From positions 127,387 through 191,386 of the forward strand of contig ONAI01000001.1 in assembly GCA_900315755.1 (NCBI GenBank): a stretch of 64,000 nucleotides of DNA, given 5' to 3'. Position 1 is the first letter of the stretch, and each line of letters opens with the position of its first letter. Shown here piece by piece: positions 41,161 to 49,693 of the stretch. The stretch is from an uncultured Ruminococcus sp. GTDB lineage: Bacteria > Bacillota > Clostridia > Oscillospirales > Ruminococcaceae. The notes below the pieces were generated by a model. The model did no database searches, was not told the DNA's origin, and was given only the letters and a program-made list of their open reading frames with translations. The position numbers and the translations under genes are program-made.

Positions 41161-43440
41161 TTACTTTCTTGAAAGGCTTGTAATAAGTTGAAGTGTAAAT
41201 CTCTGGATAACGAGTGCATCGTTTGCAGTAAGACCATCGTTACCGTCAACGTCAGCTGCGATCTCACCATCTCTTGTAATGCGATCCTCACTTGTACCGT
41301 CAACGCCGTACTTAGCTGGGTTAAGTGTTGCCTGCATTACCATAACAACGTCAGCCATATCAACAAAGCCATCGCCGTTTGCATCACCGTCTAATAAAGC
41401 ATCGTGTGCTGTCGGATCATCAGTTGCAGGATCTGTTACAGGATCTGTAACCGGATCAGTTACTGGGTCAGTTACAGGGTCAGTTACAGGATCTGTTACC
41501 GGCTGAGCAGATTTTACTTCAAAGCCTGCAAGATCAACATCTTCTGCACCGAGCCAGATCTGGATCTCAGCAGCTTCTACTGAAGCAGGGAAATTGCTCA
41601 TAGGAACCTCAACCTTGACTGTACCATTGCTGCCAACTGTTGCTTCCCATTCAACCTTCTCCCAGCCATTGCCGTTGAAACCAACGCAGCCGTTGATGTC
41701 AGTACCAGCTTTGCCTTCAATTGTCATAACAAGTGTGCCAGTTCTGTCTGTTGTACCGAATTCGATAGAATACTTCTTTGTCTTGTCGATCGGAACTTCG
41801 ATCTCAACATCCGGAGCATCGAGGAATACTATCTTCTCGATGTTTGTAACAGCGTTTGTTCTTGCCTGCATATGCTTGATGTTAGAAAGCTCGCCTTCCC
41901 ATATCTGAGGAACAGCCTTATCTACGAGGTAGTAAGCAATGCCGTTCTTTTCGTCGATCGTGTAAGGGCTCATTTCCTTCCAGCCCTTGTAATCCTTGTC
42001 AGAAACTGCAAGTACAGGTGTATCGCCTGTGTACTTGATAGCAACTTCCTTGCCCTTCATGTCATCCCATGTTACTTCAGGCTCACCGGGAGTTGTGTTC
42101 TTATATACATCAGCCTTGGCAACATCTATCTCAGTAGGTGTGCTTAAATATGCCTTACCCTGTGAGAGATCCTGATGTTCATACTCAGGCATTTTGCCTT
42201 CGCTGCCCCATACGATAGTATCATCGTTCATGATCTCCATCATCTTGTTGATGATAGGAAGGCTGGACTGGAGCCACTCACCTGTCACACGGTTGATATA
42301 GCCATGGCATTCACCGGGAGAATCAGGATTTGATTCGATGTTATTATCCCAGAGTACGCAAGGGATACCATACTTCTTAGTTGTTGTGAAATACTGAGTT
42401 GTCCAGTCAACACGAGCCTGTGTATTTCCGAAGTTGGAAGTACCCATTTCGCCGATAACTACCGGAATACCCTTGTTTACGAACATATCGCGGAAGTTCT
42501 GGAGGTTATAAGCGAGATCATTACTGAACTCAGCAGTGAATGTATCGTGATAAGCACCCTCATCAGTTTTTGTATTCATTGTGAAGTTGTAAGGTGTGTA
42601 AGCGTGGATAGAAACAGCTAAATAATCGTCATTCTCAGGAAGAACGATCTGATTGAGGAATGTCTTATCCGAGCTTGCTACATAGCCAGGGAGCATAAGG
42701 AGACGAGTCTTAGCGTAATCGCCGTCCATGCCTCTGATAAGCTTTACAAAGTCAGCCTCCAGCTTGTTGATAACGTCTGCCTCAGCAACAGGTGTTGCAG
42801 ACCACCATTCATGGTCTGTACCCTCAGCACGTGGCTCGTTCATGCACTCAAATATGAGGTGCTGATCGTAATCCTTGAATTCTGTTGCGATCTGCTCCCA
42901 GAGTTTCATGAGTCTGGGCTTGATATCGTCATAAGCTGTGGCAAGATCAGGTCTGTTGATCCAGCCCTCCTCATGGTGAACGTTAAGGATAACATACATA
43001 TCATTATTGATAGCGTAGTCAACTACCTCATGAACACGAGCGAGCCATGCAGGATCGATATTGTTCTGGGAATCAAGATGCTGGAACCATGTTGTAGGGA
43101 TACGAACAGTGTTGAAGCCCTTAGCCTTGATAGCATTAAAGAGTTCCTGTGTTGCCTTCGGGTTTTTCCAGCAGGTCTCAGTTTCAAGACCAGCGCTATC
43201 CAACGGGATATATTTGTCAGGATCATTTGGATCAGGCTTCTGAGCATAAGCATCGAGTGTATTACCCAGATTCCAGCCGACCTTCATTTCCTTTGTGATC
43301 TCGAATGCGGAAAGCACCTTATTAGCAGCGTCGGCCTCAAGGTAACTTGTTGGTGCAACGTTAAGTGAACTGAGCATACATACTGCTGCTGCAGAAATAC
43401 TTACGATGCGCTTAAAGCTTTTGGTGTCATTAAAAAACAT
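41161..43440 (-). CDS. Secreted GH5 endoglucanase with carbohydrate-binding module and dockerin
   Basis: 759 residues from ATG at 43438-43440 behind AAGGAGGGG. Signal peptide (1 to about 38), then a GH5 barrel with GWNLGNTLDA, acid/base Glu in CMNEPR (about 202) and nucleophile Glu in VIGEMG (about 331). Two further beta-rich modules follow (about 430-540 and 545-665), the second like a family of Ruminococcus CBMs (VGFNGNGWEKVEWEA). A repeated Thr-Asp-Pro-Val linker leads to a type I dockerin with two calcium loops (DGDANGDGFVDMADVV, DVDGNDGLTANDALV), so the enzyme docks on a cohesin-bearing scaffold. It hydrolyses beta-1,4-glucans outside the cell. GH5_4 subfamily is likely. Confidence 0.92.
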   Translation of the reverse strand: MFFNDTKSFKRIVSISAAAVCMLSSLNVAPTSYLEADAANKVLSAFEITKEMKVGWNLGNTLDAYAQKPDPNDPDKYIPLDSAGLETETCWKNPKATQELFNAIKAKGFNTVRIPTTWFQHLDSQNNIDPAWLARVHEVVDYAINNDMYVILNVHHEEGWINRPDLATAYDDIKPRLMKLWEQIATEFKDYDQHLIFECMNEPRAEGTDHEWWSATPVAEADVINKLEADFVKLIRGMDGDYAKTRLLMLPGYVASSDKTFLNQIVLPENDDYLAVSIHAYTPYNFTMNTKTDEGAYHDTFTAEFSNDLAYNLQNFRDMFVNKGIPVVIGEMGTSNFGNTQARVDWTTQYFTTTKKYGIPCVLWDNNIESNPDSPGECHGYINRVTGEWLQSSLPIINKMMEIMNDDTIVWGSEGKMPEYEHQDLSQGKAYLSTPTEIDVAKADVYKNTTPGEPEVTWDDMKGKEVAIKYTGDTPVLAVSDKDYKGWKEMSPYTIDEKNGIAYYLVDKAVPQIWEGELSNIKHMQARTNAVTNIEKIVFLDAPDVEIEVPIDKTKKYSIEFGTTDRTGTLVMTIEGKAGTDINGCVGFNGNGWEKVEWEATVGSNGTVKVEVPMSNFPASVEAAEIQIWLGAEDVDLAGFEVKSAQPVTDPVTDPVTDPVTDPVTDPVTDPATDDPTAHDALLDGDANGDGFVDMADVVMVMQATLNPAKYGVDGTSEDRITRDGEIAADVDGNDGLTANDALVIQRFTLQLITSLSRK
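41429..41500. repeat. 12-bp minisatellite coding for the TDPV linker
   Basis: About six imperfect copies of a 12-bp unit (GGATCTGTTACA and variants with silent changes) encode Val-Thr-Asp-Pro repeats between the binding module and the dockerin. Copy number may vary between strains. Confidence 0.85.
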
Positions 43441-43520
43441 AATAACAACCCCTCCTTGTAATAAATTTACGAACACCGACAGGAATACAGTGCAAATTTC
43501 CTACCGATAATTACAATCAC

Positions 43521-43549
43521 ATTTTATCACATCCGTAAAATTTTGTCAA
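43521..43549 (-). promoter_or_regulatory. Promoter of the GH5 gene
   Basis: Reverse strand TTGACA (43544-43549), 17 bp, TAAAAT (43521-43526), with an 80-base leader. Confidence 0.65.
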
Positions 43550-43679
43550 GTTTCTTTGTGCAGTTTGACATCATTTTGGATGTAGAAAAAACCTGTAAAG
43601 TTTTAGTAGTTTTGTATAAAGCCGCGCTATATCGGGGTAGAATATAATTAACATACTATTAATAAGTTTTAATGTTAAG

Positions 43680-43713
43680 CAAAAATCTCCGTACATCTAA
43701 CTAATGTACGGAG
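43680..43713 (-). terminator. Terminator of the nfnAB operon
   Basis: Reverse strand CTCCGTACAT/ATGTACGGAG stem followed by ATTTTTGC. Confidence 0.75.
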
Positions 43714-43731
43714 ACAAATGATATTATTTGA

Positions 43732-45117
43732 TTACTTGTTTTGCATATATGCGTCCATTGCAGCAGCTGCCTTTTTGCCGGCACCCATTGCAAGGATAAC
43801 TGTTGCAGCACCTGTTACAGCGTCGCCGCCTGCGTAAACGCCCTCCTTGGAGGTAAGACCTTCCTCGTCAGCAATGATACCGCCCCACTTCTGAGTATCA
43901 AGACCTTCTGTTGTAGCCTTGATAAGTGGATTCGGAGATGTTCCGATAGACATGATAACGCAGTCTGCCTCGATCTCAACAAATGCGCCTTCCTTCGGAA
44001 CAGGCTTTGCACGTCCGGAAGCATCCGGCTCAGAAAGCTCCATTTCCTGACAAACAACACTCTTTACCCAGCCGTTGTCAGTAGCCTTGATCTCAGTCGG
44101 ATTGGTGAGGAACATGAATTTGATGCCCTCTTCCTTAGCGTGTTCAACTTCTTCTGCTCTTGCAGGAAGCTCCTTTTCTGTACGTCTGTATACGATAGTA
44201 ACATCAGCGCCAAGTCTCTTAGCACATCTTGCAGCGTCCATAGCAACATTTCCGCCGCCGACGATAACTGCCTTCTTACCATGCTGAACAGGTGTTGAGC
44301 TGTCCTCTTTGTAAGCCTTCATGAGGTTGATACGTGTGAGGAACTCGTTTGCGGAATATACGCCGCTCAGGTTCTCACCCGGAATATTCATAAATCTCGG
44401 AAGTCCTGCGCCAGAGCCGATGAAAACAGTCTCGAAGCCTTCTTCCTTCATAAGCTCATCAATTGAGATAGTACGTCCGACAACAGTATTTGTCTCAACG
44501 TTTACACCAAGCGCTTTAAGTCCCTCGATCTCCTTCTGAACGATGTCCTTAGGGAGACGGAACTCAGGGATTCCATAGGAAAGAACGCCGCCAGCAACAT
44601 GAAGAGCCTCGAAAACAGTAACGTCATAGCCCTTCTTTATAAGGTCGCCTGCACAGGCAAGTCCGGAAGGACCTGAACCGATGATAGCAGCCTTGTGACC
44701 GTTTGAAGCCGGCTTCTCAACAGCAGTTTCCGGCTGAGCATTGTGCCAGTCTGCAACGAATCTTTCGAGACGTCCGATAGCAACCGGCTCGCCCTTGATT
44801 CCGCGAACGCACTTGCCCTCGCACTGATTCTCCTGAGGGCATACTCTTCCGCATACAGCAGGAAGTGAACTCGACTTTGTGATAACTTTATATGCAGCAG
44901 CAAAATCGCCCTTTGCCACCTCAGCGATAAATGCAGGAATGTCGATCTGAACAGGACATCCTGTTACACAAGGCTTATTCTTGCAGTTAAGACAGCGCTG
45001 AGCCTCGTCGATAGCCTGTTCCTCAGTGTAACCGAGTGCGACTTCCTTGAAGTTTTTATTTCTTACATCCGGATCCTGAACCGGCATTTCATTTCTTGTA
45101 GCTCTCATATTAGGCAT
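43732..45117 (-). CDS. NfnB/GltD-type NADPH oxidoreductase subunit
   Basis: 461 residues. N-terminal CxxC clusters for 4Fe-4S centres (CLNCKNKPCVTGCPV, CGRVCPQENQCEGKCVRG), FAD site GSGPSGLACAGDL and NADPH site GGGNVAMDAARCAKRLGADVTI. It is like the small subunit of glutamate synthase, but no large subunit is near and it follows an NfnA-like gene by one base. That pairing matches NfnAB, which couples NADH, NADPH and ferredoxin by electron bifurcation in anaerobes (annotated variously as GltA or SudA). Confidence 0.88.
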   Translation of the reverse strand: MPNMRATRNEMPVQDPDVRNKNFKEVALGYTEEQAIDEAQRCLNCKNKPCVTGCPVQIDIPAFIAEVAKGDFAAAYKVITKSSSLPAVCGRVCPQENQCEGKCVRGIKGEPVAIGRLERFVADWHNAQPETAVEKPASNGHKAAIIGSGPSGLACAGDLIKKGYDVTVFEALHVAGGVLSYGIPEFRLPKDIVQKEIEGLKALGVNVETNTVVGRTISIDELMKEEGFETVFIGSGAGLPRFMNIPGENLSGVYSANEFLTRINLMKAYKEDSSTPVQHGKKAVIVGGGNVAMDAARCAKRLGADVTIVYRRTEKELPARAEEVEHAKEEGIKFMFLTNPTEIKATDNGWVKSVVCQEMELSEPDASGRAKPVPKEGAFVEIEADCVIMSIGTSPNPLIKATTEGLDTQKWGGIIADEEGLTSKEGVYAGGDAVTGAATVILAMGAGKKAAAAMDAYMQNK

Positions 45118-45118
45118 C

Positions 45119-45958
45119 TTACTTTACCCCCTTGAACAGATTGCAGGTATCCTCATGAGCCTTGCGCTCAAAAGGCTTATACATTGCTCCTCTTGCCATA
45201 GCCTCATCGAAATCGATAAGGTGACCATCGAACTCAGGACCGTCAACACAGGCAAACTTTGTCTTGCCGCCGACTGTGAGACGACATCCGCCGCACATAC
45301 CTGTTCCGTCTATCATGATCGGATTCATGGAAGCAACTGTGGGTATTTCATACTGCTTTGTGAGCTGGCATACGAATTTCATCATGATGAGAGGACCGAT
45401 AGTAATAACGCGGTCGTACTTCTCACCGCTCTCGATAAGCTTCTTGAGAGCATCTGTAACGAGTCCCTTTTCGCCGGCAGTACCATCATCAGACATGAGC
45501 ACGAACTTTGATGAAGCAGCCTTGAACTCGTCCTCAAGGATAACGAGATCCTTATTTCTGAAACCAACGATAGAGTGTACCTCAACTCCGAGATCGTGGA
45601 GCTTCTTTGCAACAGGGTAAGCGATAGCACAGCCGACACCGCCGCCGACTACTGCTACCTTTTTAAGTCCCTCAGTTTCAGTAGCACGTCCGAGAGGACC
45701 AACGAAATCGTGGAGACATTCGCCCTCATTGAGGTGATTGAGCTTTTCAGTTGTAGCGCCGACTATCTGGAAAATTATAGTTACAGTACCTGCACTGCGA
45801 TCAAAATCAGCGATAGTGAGCGGGATACGCTCGCCGTTCTCATCTGTTCTGAGAATGATGAACTGACCAGGTTCAGCCTTCTTAGCAACCTTCGGTGCAG
45901 CAATTATCATAAGTGTAACAGTCGGGTTGAGACTTCTTTTTTCAAGTATTTCAAACAT
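45119..45958 (-). CDS. NfnA-like ferredoxin-NADP reductase subunit
   Basis: 279 residues. FAD/NAD-binding reductase with GQFIILRTDENGERIPLT (FAD) and VGGGVGCAIAYPVAKKL (NAD), and a C-terminal 2Fe-2S Cys cluster (GTGMCGGCRLTVGGKTKFACVDG). Also called sulfide dehydrogenase beta or PyrK-like. Overlapping operon with the NfnB-like gene. Confidence 0.88.
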   Translation of the reverse strand: MFEILEKRSLNPTVTLMIIAAPKVAKKAEPGQFIILRTDENGERIPLTIADFDRSAGTVTIIFQIVGATTEKLNHLNEGECLHDFVGPLGRATETEGLKKVAVVGGGVGCAIAYPVAKKLHDLGVEVHSIVGFRNKDLVILEDEFKAASSKFVLMSDDGTAGEKGLVTDALKKLIESGEKYDRVITIGPLIMMKFVCQLTKQYEIPTVASMNPIMIDGTGMCGGCRLTVGGKTKFACVDGPEFDGHLIDFDEAMARGAMYKPFERKAHEDTCNLFKGVK

Positions 45959-46054
45959 TGTCTTTACCTTCCTAAACGTATATTTGCAATGCAGGAACTT
46001 CCGTCATCATCGCCATTGAGGACAACGATACAAGCATTGCATGGGATAAATTAC

Positions 46055-46083
46055 ATTATACCACATATCCACGCGGATTTCAA
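46055..46083 (-). promoter_or_regulatory. Promoter of the nfnAB operon
   Basis: Reverse strand TTGAAA (46078-46083), 17 bp, TATAAT (46055-46060), about 100 bp upstream of the first gene. Confidence 0.65.
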
Positions 46084-46175
46084 GTGTATTTTCACACTTT
46101 AAGCTGTTAATATGTTAACGATCCGCCGCTGATACTATACAGAAGCTGACGTCCTGAACGAACTCATATTATATT

Positions 46176-47126
46176 TTATTTGTATTCCGCAAATGCCGAT
46201 TCATTGCGGACTTCATACAGCTTATTGACCAGTTCGAGTTCTTTTTCCGATAGTCTGTGGCCTGTTGAATAGATCAGAACATCCTTGAAGCTGTTATCCC
46301 GGAATGTACATTTACGCTGAACAAGTCCATACTTGCCGCAGAGACTCTCCGGAACAGGAGAATCCAACATGAACGACTGCGGAACAGTCAGCAGGAAATC
46401 AAGAGCGCTTCCGCGGTCATACATACACACACGTCTGACCGGAACATCCTCCGGACGGTTCTCGGAAAATAGCTTCTCCACAGCACCATTGACGTATGGC
46501 ACAGCATCATCGCCCTGACAGAGTTCAGTATAATCAGCCGAAAGATCAGCATAGCTGATATTCTCATTCTCAGCCGCAGGATGCTCCGCCGACATTACTG
46601 CCAGCATCTCATATTCCCACAGCAGCTTGCTTTCAAGGCTTTTCTCAGCAAGGAAGTCCTCAAAATACTTCTCATGCACTGTATTGAAGCGGATTATGCC
46701 GAAATTATAGCCATTCTCACGCACATTCTCGATAGTTCTGATAGAGTTTGTCTCACAGAAATAAATTTCCATGTCCTCTGGGTATTCCATTTCAGCAACA
46801 TATTCCGAAAAAGCCTTTGAAATATATCCTGCTCTGGGCACAGAGATCCTGAGCTTACGGTTTACAGGCTTATCCGGTGAATGGATAGCCTCCATGTTAT
46901 CTATCTGCATGAGTATCTGCTTGGCGTATTCAAGGAATTTGATTCCCTGATCCGTCGGTATAACGCCTTTGGAAGTTCTGCGGAATATCGTTATTCCGAG
47001 AGTATTTTCAAGTTCCTTGATAGCCTTGCTCAGATTTGGCTGAGCCATATAGAGGTTTTCGGCAGCCTGAGTGATCGAACGTGTTTTTTCGATCTCAACT
47101 GCATATTTAAAGTGTAGCGTATTCAC
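46176..47126 (-). CDS. LysR-family transcriptional regulator
   Basis: 316 residues. N-terminal winged helix (FKYAVEIEKTRSITQAAENLYMAQPNLSKAIKELENTLGITIFRRTSKGV) and a substrate-binding domain (about 95-300). Upstream of and in the same direction as nfnAB, but with its own spacing and the nfn promoter between, so it is not clearly its regulator. The effector is unknown. Confidence 0.9.
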   Translation of the reverse strand: MNTLHFKYAVEIEKTRSITQAAENLYMAQPNLSKAIKELENTLGITIFRRTSKGVIPTDQGIKFLEYAKQILMQIDNMEAIHSPDKPVNRKLRISVPRAGYISKAFSEYVAEMEYPEDMEIYFCETNSIRTIENVRENGYNFGIIRFNTVHEKYFEDFLAEKSLESKLLWEYEMLAVMSAEHPAAENENISYADLSADYTELCQGDDAVPYVNGAVEKLFSENRPEDVPVRRVCMYDRGSALDFLLTVPQSFMLDSPVPESLCGKYGLVQRKCTFRDNSFKDVLIYSTGHRLSEKELELVNKLYEVRNESAFAEYK

Positions 47127-47178
47127 ACTGTCGCCTCCTCACAAATGGTATTGTCGGAAATAGGTGATTTCCCATACA

Positions 47179-47892
47179 TTATTTCTTGACTTCTTCTATT
47201 CTGATGACCTTACGTTTTTTCTTATTCACAGGCTTTACCGTATTCACAGAAGCCTTCTTCTCTTCATCGGATCCCACAGCAGCCTGCTTCGCTTCAGCAG
47301 CCTTTACCTCTTCTTTTGAGATCTCAGGTATATCCTCACCCGGAAGCTTCTTAACCGGCTTGCAAGGATTTCCGACAGCCACAACTCCGGAAGGAATATC
47401 CTCAGTGACTACGCTTCCGCCGCCGATCACAACATTATCTCCGATAGTCACGCCCGGCATAACGCATACATTTCCGCCTATCCAGACATTGCTTCCTACC
47501 TTGATAGGCTTTGCATATTCAAGTCCCTGATTTCTGACCTTGTATTCAAGAGGATGACCGGCAGTATAGAAACCGCAGTTCGGACCAACAAACACATTAT
47601 CCCCGAACACTACCTCAGCGCAGTCAAGTATAACAAGGTTGTGATTTGCGTAGAAATTATCGCCCAGAACGATGTTATAGCCGTAATCGCAGAAGAAATT
47701 GGCTTCTATCCACGTATTTTCGCCTCTGAGAGCAACAAGCCTGTCGAGAAGGCGTGTCTTCTTCTGGTAATCGTTGTATTCGATAGCGTTATACTCAACG
47801 CAGAGTTTCTTTGCCTTAACTCTTTCCGCAACGAGTTCCTTATCGTTAGCGTTATAGAGTTCGCCTGCCTGCTGTTTTTCCTTTTCGGTCAT
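47179..47892 (-). CDS. Maltose/galactoside O-acetyltransferase-type enzyme with Lys-rich tail
   Basis: 237 residues. Left-handed beta-helix acetyltransferase (LacA/Maa/NodL type): GENTWIEANFFCDYGYNIVLGDNFYANHNLVILDCAEVVFGDN, catalytic His in FYTAGHPLE, and ending with VGNPCKPVKK. An additional tail of about 45 residues is Lys/Ala-rich and ends VNKKKRKVIRIEEVKK, not usual in the family. It acetylates sugars using acetyl-CoA. Confidence 0.88.
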   Translation of the reverse strand: MTEKEKQQAGELYNANDKELVAERVKAKKLCVEYNAIEYNDYQKKTRLLDRLVALRGENTWIEANFFCDYGYNIVLGDNFYANHNLVILDCAEVVFGDNVFVGPNCGFYTAGHPLEYKVRNQGLEYAKPIKVGSNVWIGGNVCVMPGVTIGDNVVIGGGSVVTEDIPSGVVAVGNPCKPVKKLPGEDIPEISKEEVKAAEAKQAAVGSDEEKKASVNTVKPVNKKKRKVIRIEEVKK

Positions 47893-47918
47893 TTTAAACC
47901 CTCCTTATATAACTGTTT

Positions 47919-48383
47919 TTACGTGCCTTTTTTAGTGAGCCACACTGCGAGTGCCAACGAACCTGCGGCAAACAAGACGAATAACAATCTCTGCCGCAAC
48001 GGCACTTTAGTACGCTCTCCGTTCAAGTCCTTTTTAGTATCGGCAAGAGCAAATATGAGCAATGCTGCGGAAAGTCCATAGAATACCAGAAATATCTTCT
48101 GAAAAATACCGCTTCCTGCAAAGGCAAGTAACATAACCGCAAACAACGGAACTCCGAGCTTATCGGATAACTTATTTGCAGAAGGCTCACTTGCTGTCTC
48201 ATCATCTGTCAGACCGCGGTTCTCGCGGCGCTTTGCTTCGAGCTGCTGCTTTGTAACGACTATCGGCGCGTCAACATCCTCCTTGTCAAGGAAGCGTTCA
48301 GTTTTTATGTCGTCAACAACTTCGTTGAGTTCTCTGTCATACCGATGCTTTTTGCGCCGCTGTATGTCAAAGTGCAGGCTCAT
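47919..48383 (-). CDS. Hypothetical membrane protein of the cell-wall operon
   Basis: 154 residues. Charged N-terminal half (RRKKHRYDRE, KTERFLDKEDVDAP) and three hydrophobic segments in the second half (about 77-91, 93-111, 131-150). Its start overlaps the ddl stop (ATGA). Function not recognised; context suggests envelope. Confidence 0.75.
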   Translation of the reverse strand: MSLHFDIQRRKKHRYDRELNEVVDDIKTERFLDKEDVDAPIVVTKQQLEAKRRENRGLTDDETASEPSANKLSDKLGVPLFAVMLLAFAGSGIFQKIFLVFYGLSAALLIFALADTKKDLNGERTKVPLRQRLLFVLFAAGSLALAVWLTKKGT

Positions 48384-49567
48384 CTCTTGCTGCCCTTAGC
48401 TCCGAAGCTTCCTCCCATTGCGAGGATATTTGTGTCGAATGAATAGTTTATCTTTGAATTCTGTCTGCTGCGCTTTAGTGCAAGCTGTATCATACGCTCA
48501 AGCAGTTCCTTGTACTTAACACCCTTCGGCTCCCAGAGGTAGAATGCGAGCGAGCCGGGGATAGTATTTATCTCGTTGATGTATACCTTATCTGTTGCCA
48601 TATCTATCATGAAGTCGATACGTGTAACGCCGTTGCAGCCGAGGTAACGGAAAGCGTCAACAGCGGTCTTTCTGATGAATTCGTCCTGTTCAGGAGTTAT
48701 GTCAGCAGGTATCTTTCTCTTCAGTGAAGCCATACCCTTGCTGCCGCCGGACTTTCCGCCGCCGATGTACTTCTGATCGAAGCTGAGGATGTCCTCATCC
48801 TTAGCCTGTACCGGCTCTTCGCATACGGATGCTTCTGCGGACTCGCTGTCGCCTACAACGGAGCAGTTGATCTCCTTGAGGTCAACTACGCACGGTTCAA
48901 CGAGGATACGGTCGGAAAACTGGAAAGCGTCCTCCATAGAGGAAATAAGGCTGTCGTGATCCTTAGCCTTAGAAATACCGACGCTTGAACCAAGATTGAT
49001 AGGCTTAACTATCATCGGATAGCCAAATTTAGCCTCAGCCTGCTTTGCGCAGTCCTCGATGCGGTCTATCTCATATGCGGAGAAGCGGCAGCAGTCAAGA
49101 ACAGGGAAGCCGGCATCCTTGAGGAGTATCTTCATAACGAATTTATCCATTCCGACAGCCGAAGCAAGTACATCACAGCCGACATAAGGCAGATCAAGTG
49201 TCTGGAGATAGCCCTGAAGTGCACCGTCCTCAACATTAGTTCCGTGAACGATCGGGAACGCAATATCTACATCCGAAATCACATTTGAGCCGAATTTCTT
49301 CATTTTCTGGCGAATAAGCTGTACCTTTCCTGCGCTTCTTACGAATACACATTCGGTAGATTCTGCAAGAAGTGCCGGGATGTCCTTGAACGAATTGATG
49401 TCCATGAGCTTTTCACCGGTATAGAATTCGCACTTCTTGGTCATATAGACCGGAATGATGTTATACTTTTCCTTGTCCATGCTTGCCATAGCCTGAACTG
49501 CTGAGATGACGGAAATCTCATGTTCTACACTTCTTCCGCCGAAAATTACTGCAAGATTGATCTTCAT
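48380..49567 (-). CDS. ddl: D-alanine-D-alanine ligase
   Basis: 395 residues, longer than the usual 300-360 because of inserts. ATP-grasp: VIFGGRSVEHEISVISA at the N-terminus, HGTNVEDGALQGYL, PMIVKPINLGSSVGISKA, and VYINEINTIPGSLAFYLWE at the active site. Joins two D-Ala for the peptidoglycan stem. The PGSLAFYLWE end is typical of clostridial Ddl. In operon with murF. Confidence 0.9.
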   Translation of the reverse strand: MKINLAVIFGGRSVEHEISVISAVQAMASMDKEKYNIIPVYMTKKCEFYTGEKLMDINSFKDIPALLAESTECVFVRSAGKVQLIRQKMKKFGSNVISDVDIAFPIVHGTNVEDGALQGYLQTLDLPYVGCDVLASAVGMDKFVMKILLKDAGFPVLDCCRFSAYEIDRIEDCAKQAEAKFGYPMIVKPINLGSSVGISKAKDHDSLISSMEDAFQFSDRILVEPCVVDLKEINCSVVGDSESAEASVCEEPVQAKDEDILSFDQKYIGGGKSGGSKGMASLKRKIPADITPEQDEFIRKTAVDAFRYLGCNGVTRIDFMIDMATDKVYINEINTIPGSLAFYLWEPKGVKYKELLERMIQLALKRSRQNSKINYSFDTNILAMGGSFGAKGSKR

Positions 49568-49693
49568 TATGATTTTCTCCTTTATGTATATTTATCTGTT
49601 ATAGGCAGTGCTGTTAGCGAGTACGTGTACGCCTATCTGCCAAAGTAAGCGGTGAAACAAGCGACAACGTTGAAGCCAGCGGGGGCTCCCCGC

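Noticed and set aside
43732-45117. Glutamate synthase small subunit
   Set aside because: No large subunit is nearby and the gene is paired with an NfnA-like reductase gene, so NfnB is preferred.
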